Under the pieces are notes generated by a model. It saw only the letters and a program-made list of their open reading frames with translations, did no database searches and was not told where the DNA came from. From positions 101,689 to 165,688 of the forward strand of contig NZ_LSIF01000065.1 of NCBI RefSeq assembly GCF_001556105.1: 64,000 bases of DNA. The letters run 5' to 3'. The position numbers were made by a program, and so were the translations under genes. The DNA comes from Pseudoxanthomonas mexicana. Its GTDB lineage: Bacteria > Pseudomonadota > Gammaproteobacteria > Xanthomonadales > Xanthomonadaceae. This document shows, in pieces, positions 37,631 through 49,512 of this stretch. Every line of letters starts with the position of its first letter. Position 1 is the first letter of the stretch.

Positions 37631-38884
37631 TCAGAGTTGATCGGTGGGTTCGAGCGCGGCAGCGTTCTTCGGGCACGCCAGCCGACGATGATGGACGCGC
37701 GCCTCCCATTGCCACATCAGCCAGCCCAGCAGCGTGAAGCCGGCCATGCCAAGCGCCAGGTGCAGCCCATGATGGCTCAACAGCGGCGACAGCACACCGG
37801 CGACCACCGCATTGACGATCAGGTTGCTGAACGCCTGCAGCGACGACGCCGCGCCTCGCTGGCGCGGGTACATGTCGAGGATGGCCAGCGTCAGGATCGG
37901 GAACACCAGCGCCACGCCCAGCGCCGCCAGCATCATCGGCAGCACCGCCCACGGCACCCGGATCTCATCACCGGCCCACGCCGTGTAGCCGACATTGGCC
38001 ACCATCGCCAGCGCCATGCACGCGTAGCCGATCCTCACCAACCGCGCCCCTTCCATGCGCCCGGCGGCACGACCGGACAGGAAGGCACCCAGCACCATGC
38101 CGCCGATCGTCGGCAGGAACAGCCAGGCGAACTGCTGTTCGTTCAAGCGCAACAGGTCCATCACGAAGGCGGGTGCGGAGGCGATGTACAGGAACAGCCC
38201 ACCGAAGCTCAGCGAACCCGCCACGGCCAGCCGCAGGAAGCGCGGGTTCCGCGCGATGCCCACGTAGTCGCGCAGCAGATGTCGCGGGGAGACGCGGTGG
38301 CGCACTTCCGGCGGATGCGTCTCCGGCAGCCAGCCGACCACCGCGACGATCAGCAGCAGCGAGAACCCGGCCAGGAACCAGAAGATCATCGGCCATGCGC
38401 TCCAGCCGAGGATCCAGCCGCCCACGATCGGTGCGATCGCCGGCGCGATGCCGAAGATCATCGATACCTGGCTCATCAGCCGCTGCGCATCGTCGCCGTC
38501 GCGCGCGTCACGGATCACCGCGCGCCCGACGATGAAGCCGACGCCCGCCGACAGGCCCTGCACGCCACGGAACAGCAGCAGCGTGCCCATGTCGGTGGCC
38601 AGCGCGCAGCCCACCGACGCCAGCAGGAACACGAACAGCCCACCCAGGATCACCCGCCGGCGGCCGAACGTGTCCGACAGCGGCCCATGCACCAGGCTCA
38701 TCAACGCGTAGGTCAGCAGGTAGACGCTGATGGTCTGCTGCATCGCCACCTTGTCGGCGCCCAGCTGCGCGGCCATGGCCGGGAACGCCGGGAAGATGGT
38801 GTCGATGGAGAACGGGCCGAACATCGCCAGTCCGCCCAGCAGCAAGGCCAGGCGGCGGTTGGAGATCGCGTGGGGGGCACTCAT
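37631..38884 (-). CDS. Bcr/CflA-family MFS drug efflux transporter
   Basis: The 417-residue protein has 12 predicted membrane helices and the Bcr/CflA start ([22 protein letters not shown]) with MFS motif A variants ([17 protein letters not shown]) and motif C-like [13 protein letters not shown]. Members export chloramphenicol-type drugs, bicyclomycin or other small molecules by proton antiport. It is divergent from the glycine riboswitch/gcvP unit. Confidence 0.92.
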   Translation of the reverse strand: MSAPHAISNRRLALLLGGLAMFGPFSIDTIFPAFPAMAAQLGADKVAMQQTISVYLLTYALMSLVHGPLSDTFGRRRVILGGLFVFLLASVGCALATDMGTLLLFRGVQGLSAGVGFIVGRAVIRDARDGDDAQRLMSQVSMIFGIAPAIAPIVGGWILGWSAWPMIFWFLAGFSLLLIVAVVGWLPETHPPEVRHRVSPRHLLRDYVGIARNPRFLRLAVAGSLSFGGLFLYIASAPAFVMDLLRLNEQQFAWLFLPTIGGMVLGAFLSGRAAGRMEGARLVRIGYACMALAMVANVGYTAWAGDEIRVPWAVLPMMLAALGVALVFPILTLAILDMYPRQRGAASSLQAFSNLIVNAVVAGVLSPLLSHHGLHLALGMAGFTLLGWLMWQWEARVHHRRLACPKNAAALEPTDQL

Positions 38885-38983
38885 TGCGGGAAAACTCCGG
38901 ACAGGCGCGGCGGGGCTTCATGAACAGGCCGCGCCGGGCTGCACATGGTACGCCCAAACCGCCGGCGACCCGCCGCGCCGGGC

Positions 38984-38989
38984 TATACT
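38984..38989 (+). promoter_or_regulatory. Probable -10 element for the riboswitch-gcvP transcript
   Basis: TATACT matches the sigma-70 -10 box and lies 18 bases before the aptamer. The -35 region in this GC-rich stretch (around 38961) is not recognisable. Confidence 0.5.
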
Positions 38990-39004
38990 CCGCCGGCAAG
39001 ACCC

Positions 39005-39200
39005 GGTGGGAGAAGCCCGTCGCCCGCGACGTGCTGCCGAAGGCGCAAACGCCCGTAATCGCTCAGGCCCGATACCACCACTGCAACGACACTCTGGAGA
39101 GACCGGCCGCCCACGCGGCAGCGCCGGCGCCGAAGGGGCACGAAGCACGCGACGTCATCGTCGGCGCGCTTCCAAACTCTCAGGCAAAAGGACAGAGGGG
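39005..39200 (+). ncRNA. Tandem glycine riboswitch (two aptamers)
   Basis: The gcvP leader holds the conserved parts of a two-aptamer glycine riboswitch. Aptamer one shows GCCGAAGGCGCAAAC, AATCGCTCAGGC, GATACCA and ACTCTGGAGAGACC. Aptamer two shows CGCCGAAGGGGCACGAAGC and ends AAACTCTCAGGCAAAAGGAC AGAGGGG. Glycine binding normally turns on genes for glycine cleavage. The downstream gene gcvP fits this perfectly. Confidence 0.95.
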
Positions 39201-39207
39201 CATCCCA

Positions 39208-39225
39208 CGCGCGGTTTTCCGCGCG
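39208..39225 (+). promoter_or_regulatory. Hairpin in the riboswitch expression platform
   Basis: The perfect stem CGCGCGG-tttt-CCGCGCG lies between the second aptamer and the gcvP start codon (39258). No T-run follows, so it is not an intrinsic terminator. It may instead take part in exposing the weak ribosome site of gcvP. Confidence 0.5.
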
Positions 39226-39257
39226 CCTGGTCCTATTGCCCTTCCCGGATGCCTCCC

Positions 39258-42122
<2,865 letters not shown>

Positions 42123-42249
42123 GCCACCCGCATCCACACCACGCACGAGGCCCCGCATGTCGGGGCCTCGTGCTTTTCCGGTCACACCGTTGTGGGAGCG
42201 CCACTGACGCGGCCGACAACACCGCGCCCGCAGCGTTTACCATCGCCCC

Positions 42250-43494
42250 ATGCCCAGCACCCCCGCCTTCGTCCTCGACGCCCTGATCTTCATCGGTCTC
42301 GCCTGGGTCGCCTGGCGCGCGCTGGGGCGGTCGATCCCGATCGCGGTCATCCCCATCATCATCGGCCTGCTGCTGGCGGCCACCGGCGCGCTGCCGGCCG
42401 GCTGGGGCGTACCGTCGAAGCTCGGCGACCAGATCGGCTTCGTCGGCGTGCTGCTGCTCGCGTTCACCGCCGGCCTGGAAACGCGGCAGTCGGCGCACCT
42501 GCCCACGGCCGCCGACGCCACCCCGCTGCCGCGCACGCAGGCGCTGCGCTTCGTCGCCAGCGCGGGCATGGCGCTGCTGCTGCCGTTCGCGCTCGGCACG
42601 CTGGCCGCGCACTACTACTTCACCGGCCTGCCGGGCTGGGAAGCGCCCAAGGGCGGCGCGTGGATGGGCGCGCTGGCGATCGGCCTGTGCATCGCGGTCA
42701 GCGCGCTGCCGGTGCTGATCGGCATCGTGCGCGAACTCGGCCCGCTGCATCGTCCGCTGACGCAGCTCGCGCTGCGCATCGCGGTGATCGACGACGCCGT
42801 GCTGTGGATCGGTCTCGCCGTGTTGCTGCTGGCGGCCGAAGGCGGCTCGCTGCTGGCCGGTGCCTCGTGGTCGACCGTGCTCGCGGTCGGCGTCGTCGCC
42901 GTGCTCGCCGTTGCCGGAACGCTGGCCCAGCGCCTGCACCGCGACCCGCCGACCTGGGCCATCTGGCTGATGCTGCCGCTGTTCCTGGTGGCCGGCGCGT
43001 GGGCCAGTTCGCAGTTCGGCCTGCATGCGCTGCTCGGCGCCTACTTCGGTGGCGCGATGGTGCCGCCGGCCTGGACGAAGCGGCTGCCCGTCGAACGCAT
43101 GGGCCAGCTTGCGCTGATCGGACTGGCGCCGCTGTTCTTCGGCCACAGCGGCCTGAAGATCGACGGCAGCGTGCTGGGCTGGGCCTCGTTGCAGGCGTCG
43201 CTGGCTCTATTGGTACTCGCTGTCGTGGCGAAGCTGGTCGCGGTGCTGCTGTGTCCGCCGGCTTCCACGCTGTCGCGCCGCGAAGCGCTCGCGGTCGGCG
43301 CACTGCTGCAATGCAAGGGGCTGATGGAAATCGTCGCCGCCACCATCCTGCGCGACCATGGCCTGCTGTCGGAGCACGCGTTCGCCGCGTTGGTCACGCT
43401 GGCCGTGCTGTCGACGCTGCTGACCGGGCCGTTCTTCCGCGCACTCGTGCGACGTCACGCGCAGGCCGATACCGGCGCACGCCAGGCCGTGTAG
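42250..43494 (+). CDS. Cation:proton antiporter (CPA2/Kef-like)
   Basis: The 414-residue protein has about 12 membrane helices and the sodium/hydrogen-exchanger fold, with GFVGVLLLAFTAGLE, IAVIDDAVLWIGLAVLLL (the double-aspartate DD region) and the ALLQCKGLMEIV segment. No C-terminal RCK/TrkA domain is present, so it is shorter than KefB/KefC. The ion (Na or K) cannot be told. Confidence 0.87.
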   Translation: MPSTPAFVLDALIFIGLAWVAWRALGRSIPIAVIPIIIGLLLAATGALPAGWGVPSKLGDQIGFVGVLLLAFTAGLETRQSAHLPTAADATPLPRTQALRFVASAGMALLLPFALGTLAAHYYFTGLPGWEAPKGGAWMGALAIGLCIAVSALPVLIGIVRELGPLHRPLTQLALRIAVIDDAVLWIGLAVLLLAAEGGSLLAGASWSTVLAVGVVAVLAVAGTLAQRLHRDPPTWAIWLMLPLFLVAGAWASSQFGLHALLGAYFGGAMVPPAWTKRLPVERMGQLALIGLAPLFFGHSGLKIDGSVLGWASLQASLALLVLAVVAKLVAVLLCPPASTLSRREALAVGALLQCKGLMEIVAATILRDHGLLSEHAFAALVTLAVLSTLLTGPFFRALVRRHAQADTGARQAV

Positions 43495-43500
43495 CGCGCT

Positions 43501-44406
43501 TCACGCGTCCAGGTAGGGGCGCGAGGTCTCCGTCAGCCACGCCATGAAGGCCTGCACGCGTTGCGGCAGGTGCCGCCGGTGCGCATACAGCAGCGTCACC
43601 GGCATCGGTTCGGCGCGGTACTGCGGCAGCACGTCCACCAGCTGCCCCTGCTCGATCAGCGTGCGCAGCCCGGCCATCGGCGCCTGGATCAGGCCCAGCC
43701 CGGCCACGCACGCCGCTTCGTAGGCGTCGGAACTGTTGACCGTCAGCGCGCCGTCCATCGGCACGCTGGCGAACTGCGCGCCGTCCCAGTATTCCCAGCC
43801 ATCCGGCTTGCCGCCGAAGGTGCTGGCGTAGTGGATCAGCCGATGCGTGCGCAGGTCCTCCGGTGACGCCGGCATGCCGTGGCGCTGCAGGTAGGCCGGA
43901 CTGGCGCAGGTCACCACGCGCAACTGGCCGAGCGGCCGCGCGATCAGGCTGGTGTCGGCCAACGTGCCCACGCGCAGCACGCAGTCGAAGCCCTCGCGCA
44001 CCACGTCGACGCGCCGGTCGGTGCAGCTCAGTTCCAGTTCCAGCTGCGGGTGCGCCTGCAGGAACTCCGGCAGGTGCGGCAATACGAAATGGCGGGCAAA
44101 CCGCGCCGGCATGTCCACGCGCAAACGGCCCCGCAATGCCTGCGGCGTGCGCGCGAACAGGTGCTGCACCTCGTCCATGTCGGCCAGCAGGTCGCGACAG
44201 CGTTCGTAGAACGCCTGCCCGTCCTGGGTCATCTGCACGCGCCGGGTGGTCCGGTGCAGCAGTTGCGTACCCAGCCAGCCTTCCAGCTGCTGCACGGCCG
44301 TGGACACACTGGCCTTGGGCATGCCCAGGCTGTCGGCCGCACGGGTAAAGCTGGCCATCTCGGCCACCCGCATGAAGGCCTGCATGGCATCGAGGCGATT
44401 CATCAC
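43501..44406 (-). CDS. LysR-family transcriptional regulator
   Basis: The 301-residue regulator has an N-terminal winged HTH (AFMRVAEMASFTRAADSLGMPKASVST, key part FTRAADSLGMPKASVS) and a substrate-binding domain. It belongs to the AaeR/DmlR-like subgroup by its VSRVR-type core (CVLRVGTLADTSLIARPLG). It is divergent from an SDR gene, the standard layout for a LysR regulator and its target. Confidence 0.93.
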   Translation of the reverse strand: MMNRLDAMQAFMRVAEMASFTRAADSLGMPKASVSTAVQQLEGWLGTQLLHRTTRRVQMTQDGQAFYERCRDLLADMDEVQHLFARTPQALRGRLRVDMPARFARHFVLPHLPEFLQAHPQLELELSCTDRRVDVVREGFDCVLRVGTLADTSLIARPLGQLRVVTCASPAYLQRHGMPASPEDLRTHRLIHYASTFGGKPDGWEYWDGAQFASVPMDGALTVNSSDAYEAACVAGLGLIQAPMAGLRTLIEQGQLVDVLPQYRAEPMPVTLLYAHRRHLPQRVQAFMAWLTETSRPYLDA

Positions 44407-44419
44407 GGCTCCGGCGATT

Positions 44420-44480
44420 GTTCGCCAGTGACGAACGGTCCAATCAGTCTAAGCCGATTTATCCGCCCATGGCCGCCCAA
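44420..44480. promoter_or_regulatory. Divergent LysR/SDR control region
   Basis: The 124-bp gap contains the dyads GTTCG-N7-CGAAC (44420-44436) and AATC-N10-GATT (44442-44459), close to the T-N11-A pattern of LysR sites. They lie near the LysR start, as expected for autoregulation and activation of the SDR gene. Confidence 0.5.
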
Positions 44481-44530
44481 TACAGTACCGGCACGGTGTC
44501 GCCACCGCCTTCCCCGACTGGAGTCCTGCC

Positions 44531-45295
44531 ATGACCACACACCTCGCCCCCCTCACCCTGATCACCGGCGGCAGTCGCGGCCTCGGCCGCGCGATGGCTA
44601 TCGCCGTCGCCCGCCAGGGCCATGACGTACTGCTGACCTACCGCAACCAGCAGGCCGAAGCCGCGTCCGTCGTCGCGGAGATCGAAGCCCTCGGCCGGCG
44701 CGCCGCCGCGTTGCCGCTGGATGTGGGCCACAGCGACACCTTCGACGCCTTTACCGCTGCCGTGCGTGCGCAACTCGGCGCGTGGGGCCGCGAACGGTTC
44801 GACCACCTGGTCAACAACGCCGGCATGGGCGTGCACGCGGGTTTCGCCGAGACGACGCGTGAACAATTCGATGCACTGGTCGACGTCCACTTCAAGGGCC
44901 CGTTCTTCCTGACCCAGACGCTGCTGCCACTGATCGCCGATGGCGGTCGCATCGTCAACATCTCGTCCGGCCTCGCCCGTTTCGCACTTCCCGGCTACGC
45001 CGCCTACGCGGCAATGAAGGGCGCGATGGAAGTGCTGACCCGCTACCAGGCCAAGGAACTCGGCGCGCGCGGCATCGCGGTGAACATCATCGCGCCCGGC
45101 GCGATCGAAACCGACTTCGGCGGCGGCGCCGTGCGCGACAACGCGCAGCTCAACGCCTTCGTCGCCGCGCAGACCGCGCTCGGCCGCGTCGGGCTGCCGG
45201 ACGATATCGGCGGCGCGGTAGCCGTGCTGTTGTCGCCGGGTGCGGGCTGGGTCAACGCCCAGCGCATCGAAGCCTCGGGCGGCATGTTCGTGTAA
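44531..45295 (+). CDS. SDR-family NAD(P)-dependent oxidoreductase
   Basis: The 254-residue enzyme shows the TGGSRGLG cofactor motif, NNAG, the catalytic serine in VNISSGLA, and the YAAMK active-site pair (YxxxK). It is a classical short-chain dehydrogenase acting on an unknown carbonyl substrate, likely induced by the divergent LysR protein. Confidence 0.92.
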   Translation: MTTHLAPLTLITGGSRGLGRAMAIAVARQGHDVLLTYRNQQAEAASVVAEIEALGRRAAALPLDVGHSDTFDAFTAAVRAQLGAWGRERFDHLVNNAGMGVHAGFAETTREQFDALVDVHFKGPFFLTQTLLPLIADGGRIVNISSGLARFALPGYAAYAAMKGAMEVLTRYQAKELGARGIAVNIIAPGAIETDFGGGAVRDNAQLNAFVAAQTALGRVGLPDDIGGAVAVLLSPGAGWVNAQRIEASGGMFV

Positions 45296-45320
45296 GCCAC
45301 CGTATCGCCTATCGCGCGAC

Positions 45321-45476
45321 ATCCCCTCTCCCTGCGTCAGCGGGGAGAGGGTGCCGAAGGCGGGTGAGGGGCGAACGGAGGCGCGAGGCAATCCGAACAT
45401 CACGATAGTGCCGCGTTCGGCGCTCGCCCCTCATCCGCCCTCCGGGCACCTTCTCCCCGCCTAGCGGGGAGAAGGA
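45321..45476. repeat. Inverted pair of REP-like palindromes (same family as 1611-1803)
   Basis: Copies at 45321-45372 and 45424-45476 face each other. Each has a CTCTCCC/GGGAGAG-type palindrome followed by GTGCCGAAGGCGGGTGAGGGG. They lie between the convergent SDR and VOC genes, where the pair may stop transcription from both sides. Confidence 0.8.
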
Positions 45477-45477
45477 T

Positions 45478-45906
45478 TCAGAACTCGATCTTCACCGACG
45501 CCGCACTGCGCTTCGCCTCACCGTGGAAGACCGCTTCGATGTTGTTGCCATCCGGGTCCAGCACGAATGCAGCGTAGTAACCGGGGTGATAAGGCCGCTC
45601 CCCCGGCGCACCGTTGTCGGTGCCGCCGTTCGCCAGCGCCGCCTGGTGGAAGGCGTCGACCATCGCCTTGTCCTGCGCCTGGAACGCCAGGTGATGGCGG
45701 CCAGTCAACGCGCCCTGCGCCGCTTCGCTGCCGGCGGTGGAGACGAACAGCTCGTCCGCCCAGAAATAGCCCTCGTCCTCGCCGCCCATCGGCACGCCGA
45801 GCACATCGAACACGGCGGTGTAGAACCGCTGGCTCGCCTTCAGGTCGCGGACGACCAGCTGGATGTGGTCGATCAGGCGACCGCGATGCAATTCCTGGGT
45901 TTCCAT
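45478..45906 (-). CDS. VOC (glyoxalase/bleomycin-resistance) family protein
   Basis: The 142-residue product has the VOC fold: IDHIQLVVRDLKASQRFYTAVFD, then HHLAFQAQDKAMVDAFHQAAL, and YYAAFVLDPDGNNIEAVFHG. Metal ligand positions His (IDH), His (HHLAF) and Glu (IEAV) are present. Substrate unknown. ATG 45906 is used because the extension has no family similarity. Confidence 0.87.
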   Translation of the reverse strand: METQELHRGRLIDHIQLVVRDLKASQRFYTAVFDVLGVPMGGEDEGYFWADELFVSTAGSEAAQGALTGRHHLAFQAQDKAMVDAFHQAALANGGTDNGAPGERPYHPGYYAAFVLDPDGNNIEAVFHGEAKRSAASVKIEF

Positions 45907-46052
45907 GGCGTGATCCTCGAATTGGGAGCCGACAGTGATGACATAGAACGCGGACAGCGAGTGTCCGCAACGGAGCGTCTGCACCGCGTTAACGCCGCCT
46001 GCACGCGCCATGGCGGACGCTGCCGCTCGCCAGCCATCACGAGCCAGCCCGC

Positions 46053-46511
46053 ATGCCCGAGTCCATCTACGACGCCCTGCACGAAAGCCACGAAGCGCAG
46101 CGCTCGCTGTGCCGTCGCATGCTGCGATCGAAACCCGGCACGCGCGAGCGGCTGGACCTGTTCACCGCCCTGCGCATCGAACTGGCCGCGCATGCCGCCG
46201 CCGAGGAACGCTTCCTCTACGCGCCGATCCTGATGGACGACCGCGGGCTCAACTCCTCGCGCCACGCGCTGCACGAACACCACGAGATCGACGAACTGGT
46301 CGAGGACATCCAGTCGCTGGATCCCCGCTACACCGCGTGGCTGAAGAAGGCGCGCGAACTGTCGGGAAAGGTGCATCACCACCTGCGCGAGGAAGAGAAG
46401 AAATTCTTCCAGGTCTCCGGCCGCATCCTCAGCACGACCAGGAAAGTACAGCTCGCGCGCCAGTACCGCCGCGACTACGCGCGCATGCGCAAGGCACTGG
46501 AAGCGGAGTAA
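46053..46511 (+). CDS. Hemerythrin HHE-domain protein
   Basis: The 152-residue helical protein has the iron-ligand pattern of HHE proteins: DALHESHEAQR, HAAAEERFLYAPIL, LHEHHEIDEL and VHHHLREEEKKFF. Members bind a di-iron centre and sense or store oxygen, nitric oxide or iron. It is near a FecI-type iron-starvation locus, which may or may not be meaningful. Confidence 0.86.
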   Translation: MPESIYDALHESHEAQRSLCRRMLRSKPGTRERLDLFTALRIELAAHAAAEERFLYAPILMDDRGLNSSRHALHEHHEIDELVEDIQSLDPRYTAWLKKARELSGKVHHHLREEEKKFFQVSGRILSTTRKVQLARQYRRDYARMRKALEAE

Positions 46512-46624
46512 GCCGCAGCACGCTACGCATTCTTTACGGCATCGGCGGGAAAACCGCGTAGCGGCGTTATGCGCGCGACACCTATCGTGGCCACACCGCA
46601 CCGCCGTGCGCCACGACCCGCTCC

Positions 46625-47086
46625 ATGTCCATCCTGATCCTCCGCGGCCCGCACGCAGGTGCGGCAGCCGGTTCACCGCCTCACTTCGCTTCGACTGACC
46701 ACGACCTGCGCCTGCGCGCCCATTCGGCTGGCCACGCGCTGCACTGCCGTGCCTTCGACAGCCTGCGCGACCTGCTGCCCCGCCTGCGCCAGGTGCGCCA
46801 GGTGCGCCGGCAGGATGGCATGGTGCTGATCGATGCGGGCGACCTCGCCGTCGACAGCCCCGACGACGCGCACGCGCTCCGCGATGCGCTGGATGCCCTG
46901 CCCGTTCCCTACATCGAGCTGCACGACGATGCCGCGCATGCGCTTGAACCGCGCGTGCAGCCGCAACATCCCCCGCTGGTCACGGTGATCCTGCGCGACG
47001 ACCTGCCGCACGCCTACACGATGGCGCTGGCCATCGCCTTGCGCCGCGTCGATCACCCCGAACCGACGGCCCCCCTCCATGCCTGA
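46625..47086 (+). CDS. AroQ-like pseudoenzyme, copy 1
   Basis: This 153-residue protein follows the pattern of type II dehydroquinase (AroQ): the start ILILRGP (AroQ ILVLHGPN), GMVLIDAGDLA in place of the INPxA loop, RDALDALPVPYIELHDD (AroQ RDALxxxxIPxIEVHLSN), and YTMALAIAL near the end. The catalytic Tyr, Asn and Arg of AroQ are lost; His of the EVH motif remains. It precedes a paralogue by 13 bases. A binding or structural role is likely. Confidence 0.6.
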   Translation: MSILILRGPHAGAAAGSPPHFASTDHDLRLRAHSAGHALHCRAFDSLRDLLPRLRQVRQVRRQDGMVLIDAGDLAVDSPDDAHALRDALDALPVPYIELHDDAAHALEPRVQPQHPPLVTVILRDDLPHAYTMALAIALRRVDHPEPTAPLHA

Positions 47087-47099
47087 GCAGGAATCCCTC

Positions 47100-47546
47100 A
47101 TGTCCATCCTCGTGATCCGTGGTCCAGAGCACCACGACGGACTGACGTCGCCGCCGATGCCGTTGCCACCGTCCATCCTCGGCGCCCTCGTGCAACGCGC
47201 CGGCTGCGCCGGCCAGACGCTGGCCGTGCGCAGCTGCGGCTCCACCACCGAAGTCCTCAACGCACTGCGCCTGGCCAACGAATGGGGCGTACGTGCGACC
47301 CTGCTCGATCCCGGTTCGCTGTCCGATCACCCGCTGCTGCAGCGCGCGGTACAGGGCCTGGCGCATCCCTACGTGGAGGTGCATGACGATCTCGGCGGGC
47401 ATGAAGCCACCCTGCCCGCGTCCACCGGCCGGCGCCTCGCGGTGATCGAAGGCTACGGCGCACGCAGCTATGCGCTGGCGCTGGAGATCGCGCTGGAGCG
47501 ACTCGGCCATGCGGAATGCGAATGCGATGTGCACGTCGGCACCTGA
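47100..47546 (+). CDS. AroQ-like pseudoenzyme, copy 2
   Basis: The 148-residue protein is a paralogue of the preceding one and closer to AroQ: SILVIRGPEHHDGL, EVLNALRLANEWGVRATLLD, LQRAVQGLAHPYVEVHDD, VIEGYGARSYALALEIALERL. The GTREPxxYG loop with the catalytic Arg and Tyr is missing, and the REPFRHHS segment is not conserved. It cannot be a normal dehydroquinase. ATG 47100 is preferred over 47079 as it aligns with copy 1. It overlaps the next small frame by 20 bases. Confidence 0.62.
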   Translation: MSILVIRGPEHHDGLTSPPMPLPPSILGALVQRAGCAGQTLAVRSCGSTTEVLNALRLANEWGVRATLLDPGSLSDHPLLQRAVQGLAHPYVEVHDDLGGHEATLPASTGRRLAVIEGYGARSYALALEIALERLGHAECECDVHVGT

Positions 47547-47757
47547 CGGAGACGACGCGTCGCCGCGCCACTACTTCGCCGACTACGAGGTCTACCAGGA
47601 CGGCGTCGCCATCGCCTGGGGCCAGGTGACGCACAGCGCGGCGCGCGGCGTCGACGGCGATCCCGATGCACTCGTCGCGGCCCTGCGTGCACGGGCATCG
47701 CGCACGCATGACGTCGATGCCGGCGTCATCCGCCTGCGCTGCGTTCACCGGCTGTAA
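47527..47757 (+). CDS. Small hypothetical protein, 76 residues
   Basis: A frame overlapping the end of AroQ-like copy 2 encodes a soluble protein with RHYFADYEVYQDGVAIAWGQV and a helical end DALVAALRARAS. It seems to complete a three-gene unit with the AroQ-like pair. No family is recognised. The exact start is uncertain. Confidence 0.5.
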   Translation: MCTSAPDGDDASPRHYFADYEVYQDGVAIAWGQVTHSAARGVDGDPDALVAALRARASRTHDVDAGVIRLRCVHRL

Positions 47758-47829
47758 TCCACCGCGCTGTCATCCGGACGTCATCGCCACCGCGTACCGT
47801 GCCGCCCTTTCCGGGGACAGGACGGGACG

Positions 47830-48345
47830 TTGGCCGAACAGGCGATCAGGGCACTGACGCGCGTCTTCACCGACGAAGCGCCGGCGCTGCGCGGCTTCTT
47901 CGCGCGCCGTGGCGCCAACGACGAGACCGAGGACCTGGTGCAGGAGACCTACCTGCGCCTGCTTCGCGCGCACCAGGGCAGCGGCGAACGCATCGTCAAC
48001 CCCGAAGCCTATCTGTACACCGTCGCCACCAACCTGGCGCGCGAGCAGGCCGCACGCCGGCAACGCTTGCCCGTCCCCATCGAAGACGTCGAACAGGTGG
48101 CCGCGCTGATGACCAGTCCGGAAGGCGTCGAGGATGCGACCGACCGCGCGCAGCGCCGCCAGCACATGCAGGCCTTGCTCGCCGGCCTGCCGGCGCGGAC
48201 GCGCGCGGTGCTGGTCATGCAGTACCGCGATGGACTGACCTACCGCCAGATCGCCGAGCGCATGGGCGTGTCCTCGCACATGGTGAAGAAGCACGTGGTG
48301 CGCGGACTGGCCGTCTGCCGGCGCGCGGTCGGGGACGCGCCGTGA
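47830..48345 (+). CDS. FecI-like ECF sigma factor
   Basis: This 171-residue sigma factor has region 2 (EDLVQETYLRLLRAHQ, AYLYTVATNLAREQAARR) and region 4 (LTYRQIAERMGVSSHMVKKHVVRGLA). The FecI-type helix SSHMVKKHV is typical of iron- or carbohydrate-linked ECF factors. TTG is the start. It overlaps fecR by GTGA and precedes a TonB receptor with an STN domain, a full cell-surface signalling set. Confidence 0.92.
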   Translation: MAEQAIRALTRVFTDEAPALRGFFARRGANDETEDLVQETYLRLLRAHQGSGERIVNPEAYLYTVATNLAREQAARRQRLPVPIEDVEQVAALMTSPEGVEDATDRAQRRQHMQALLAGLPARTRAVLVMQYRDGLTYRQIAERMGVSSHMVKKHVVRGLAVCRRAVGDAP

Positions 48346-49394
48346 GCATCCCGATGTTCGGTCGGACCACGGCCACGGAAGCCGCCGCGCAGTGGCATCT
48401 GCTGCAGCGCGAAGGCGCGCTGAGCGCGGCCGACCAACAGCGTTTCATGGACTGGCTGGTCGCCTCGCCCGACCATCTGCGCGAGTATCTGGCCATGGCG
48501 CGTGTGGTCGCCGAACTCGGCGATGCACTGCACGACCTGCCCGCGGACGACGACGTCGATGCGATCATCGCCGGCCAGCGTCCGGAGGCCGGCAACGTGA
48601 TCGCGTTCGGCCGCCCACGCCGTGCGGCACCGGCATCGCCGGAGGTCGTGCGTCGCGGCCGGATGCGACGCGTGGCCGTCGCGGCCGTGCTGCTGGTGGG
48701 TATCGGGGTTGGGCTGCACGCCGCGCTGCCGACGCGGAACACCTATGCCGCCCCGCATGGGGCTCCGCGGGTGTTCACGCTGGACGACGGCACCGTGCTG
48801 CATCTCAACGCGGAAAGCACCGCCTCGGTGTCGCTGAGCCTGTTCCAGCGACGTGTCGAGCTGGCGAGCGGCCAGGCCAGCTTCGTCGTCGCGCCGGACC
48901 GCCGTCCCTTCACCGTGCACGCCGCCGGCCTGGAAGTGCGCGACATCGGTACGACGTTCGATGTCTCGCTGCAGCGCGACCAGGCCCGCTTCGGCGTCAC
49001 CGAGGGGCGCATCCAGGTGATCGACGAGGCGGGCGACGGTCCGCTGCTGGCCGACCTGCGGGCGGGACAGGCCGCGCGCATCGCGCACGAGGATCGTCGC
49101 GTGCAGGTCACCCGCGAAGATGCCGACGTGCTGACCGCATGGTGGGAACGCCGGGTCGTCTTCCGCAACGAACCGCTGCGCGAGATCGCCGACCGCTTCA
49201 ACCGCATGAACCGCGTGCAGCTGCAGGTGGACGACCCCACGGCCGGCGCGTTGCGCCTGACCGGCAACCTGCAGGCGAACGATCTCGACTCGCTGCGCGC
49301 CTTCCTCGACGAACAACCCACGCTGGCCACCACCCTGCAGGCGGGCGAGATCCGCGTGCACTCGCGTCCTGCATCGGTATCGATCGTGCGCTGA
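48342..49394 (+). CDS. FecR-like anti-sigma regulator
   Basis: The 350-residue protein has a cytoplasmic N-terminal DUF4880 domain (AAQWHLLQREGALSAADQQRFMDWL), one membrane helix (VAVAAVLLVGIGVGLHAAL) and the periplasmic FecR domain (FTLDDGTVLHLNAES, VTEGRIQVI). It relays the receptor signal to the FecI-like factor. GTG 48342 overlaps the sigma gene stop. Confidence 0.93.
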   Translation: MSIPMFGRTTATEAAAQWHLLQREGALSAADQQRFMDWLVASPDHLREYLAMARVVAELGDALHDLPADDDVDAIIAGQRPEAGNVIAFGRPRRAAPASPEVVRRGRMRRVAVAAVLLVGIGVGLHAALPTRNTYAAPHGAPRVFTLDDGTVLHLNAESTASVSLSLFQRRVELASGQASFVVAPDRRPFTVHAAGLEVRDIGTTFDVSLQRDQARFGVTEGRIQVIDEAGDGPLLADLRAGQAARIAHEDRRVQVTREDADVLTAWWERRVVFRNEPLREIADRFNRMNRVQLQVDDPTAGALRLTGNLQANDLDSLRAFLDEQPTLATTLQAGEIRVHSRPASVSIVR

Positions 49395-49416
49395 GCGGGC
49401 GCTGTAAGAAAAAATT

Positions 49417-49448
49417 CACGAAGAAACCGGTGCCCGATCTTCTTCGTG
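49417..49448. promoter_or_regulatory. Inverted repeat between fecR and the TonB receptor gene
   Basis: CACGAAGAA and its perfect complement TTCTTCGTG are separated by 14 bases. They lie 65-96 bases before the receptor start. No T-run follows. They may form an RNA stem or a binding site controlling the receptor. Confidence 0.5.
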
Positions 49449-49512
49449 CGGAATCGTAGGAAGCGTGAGCGCGCGGCGATCGCGACGCCACCACCCCACC
49501 CCACCGGACCCC

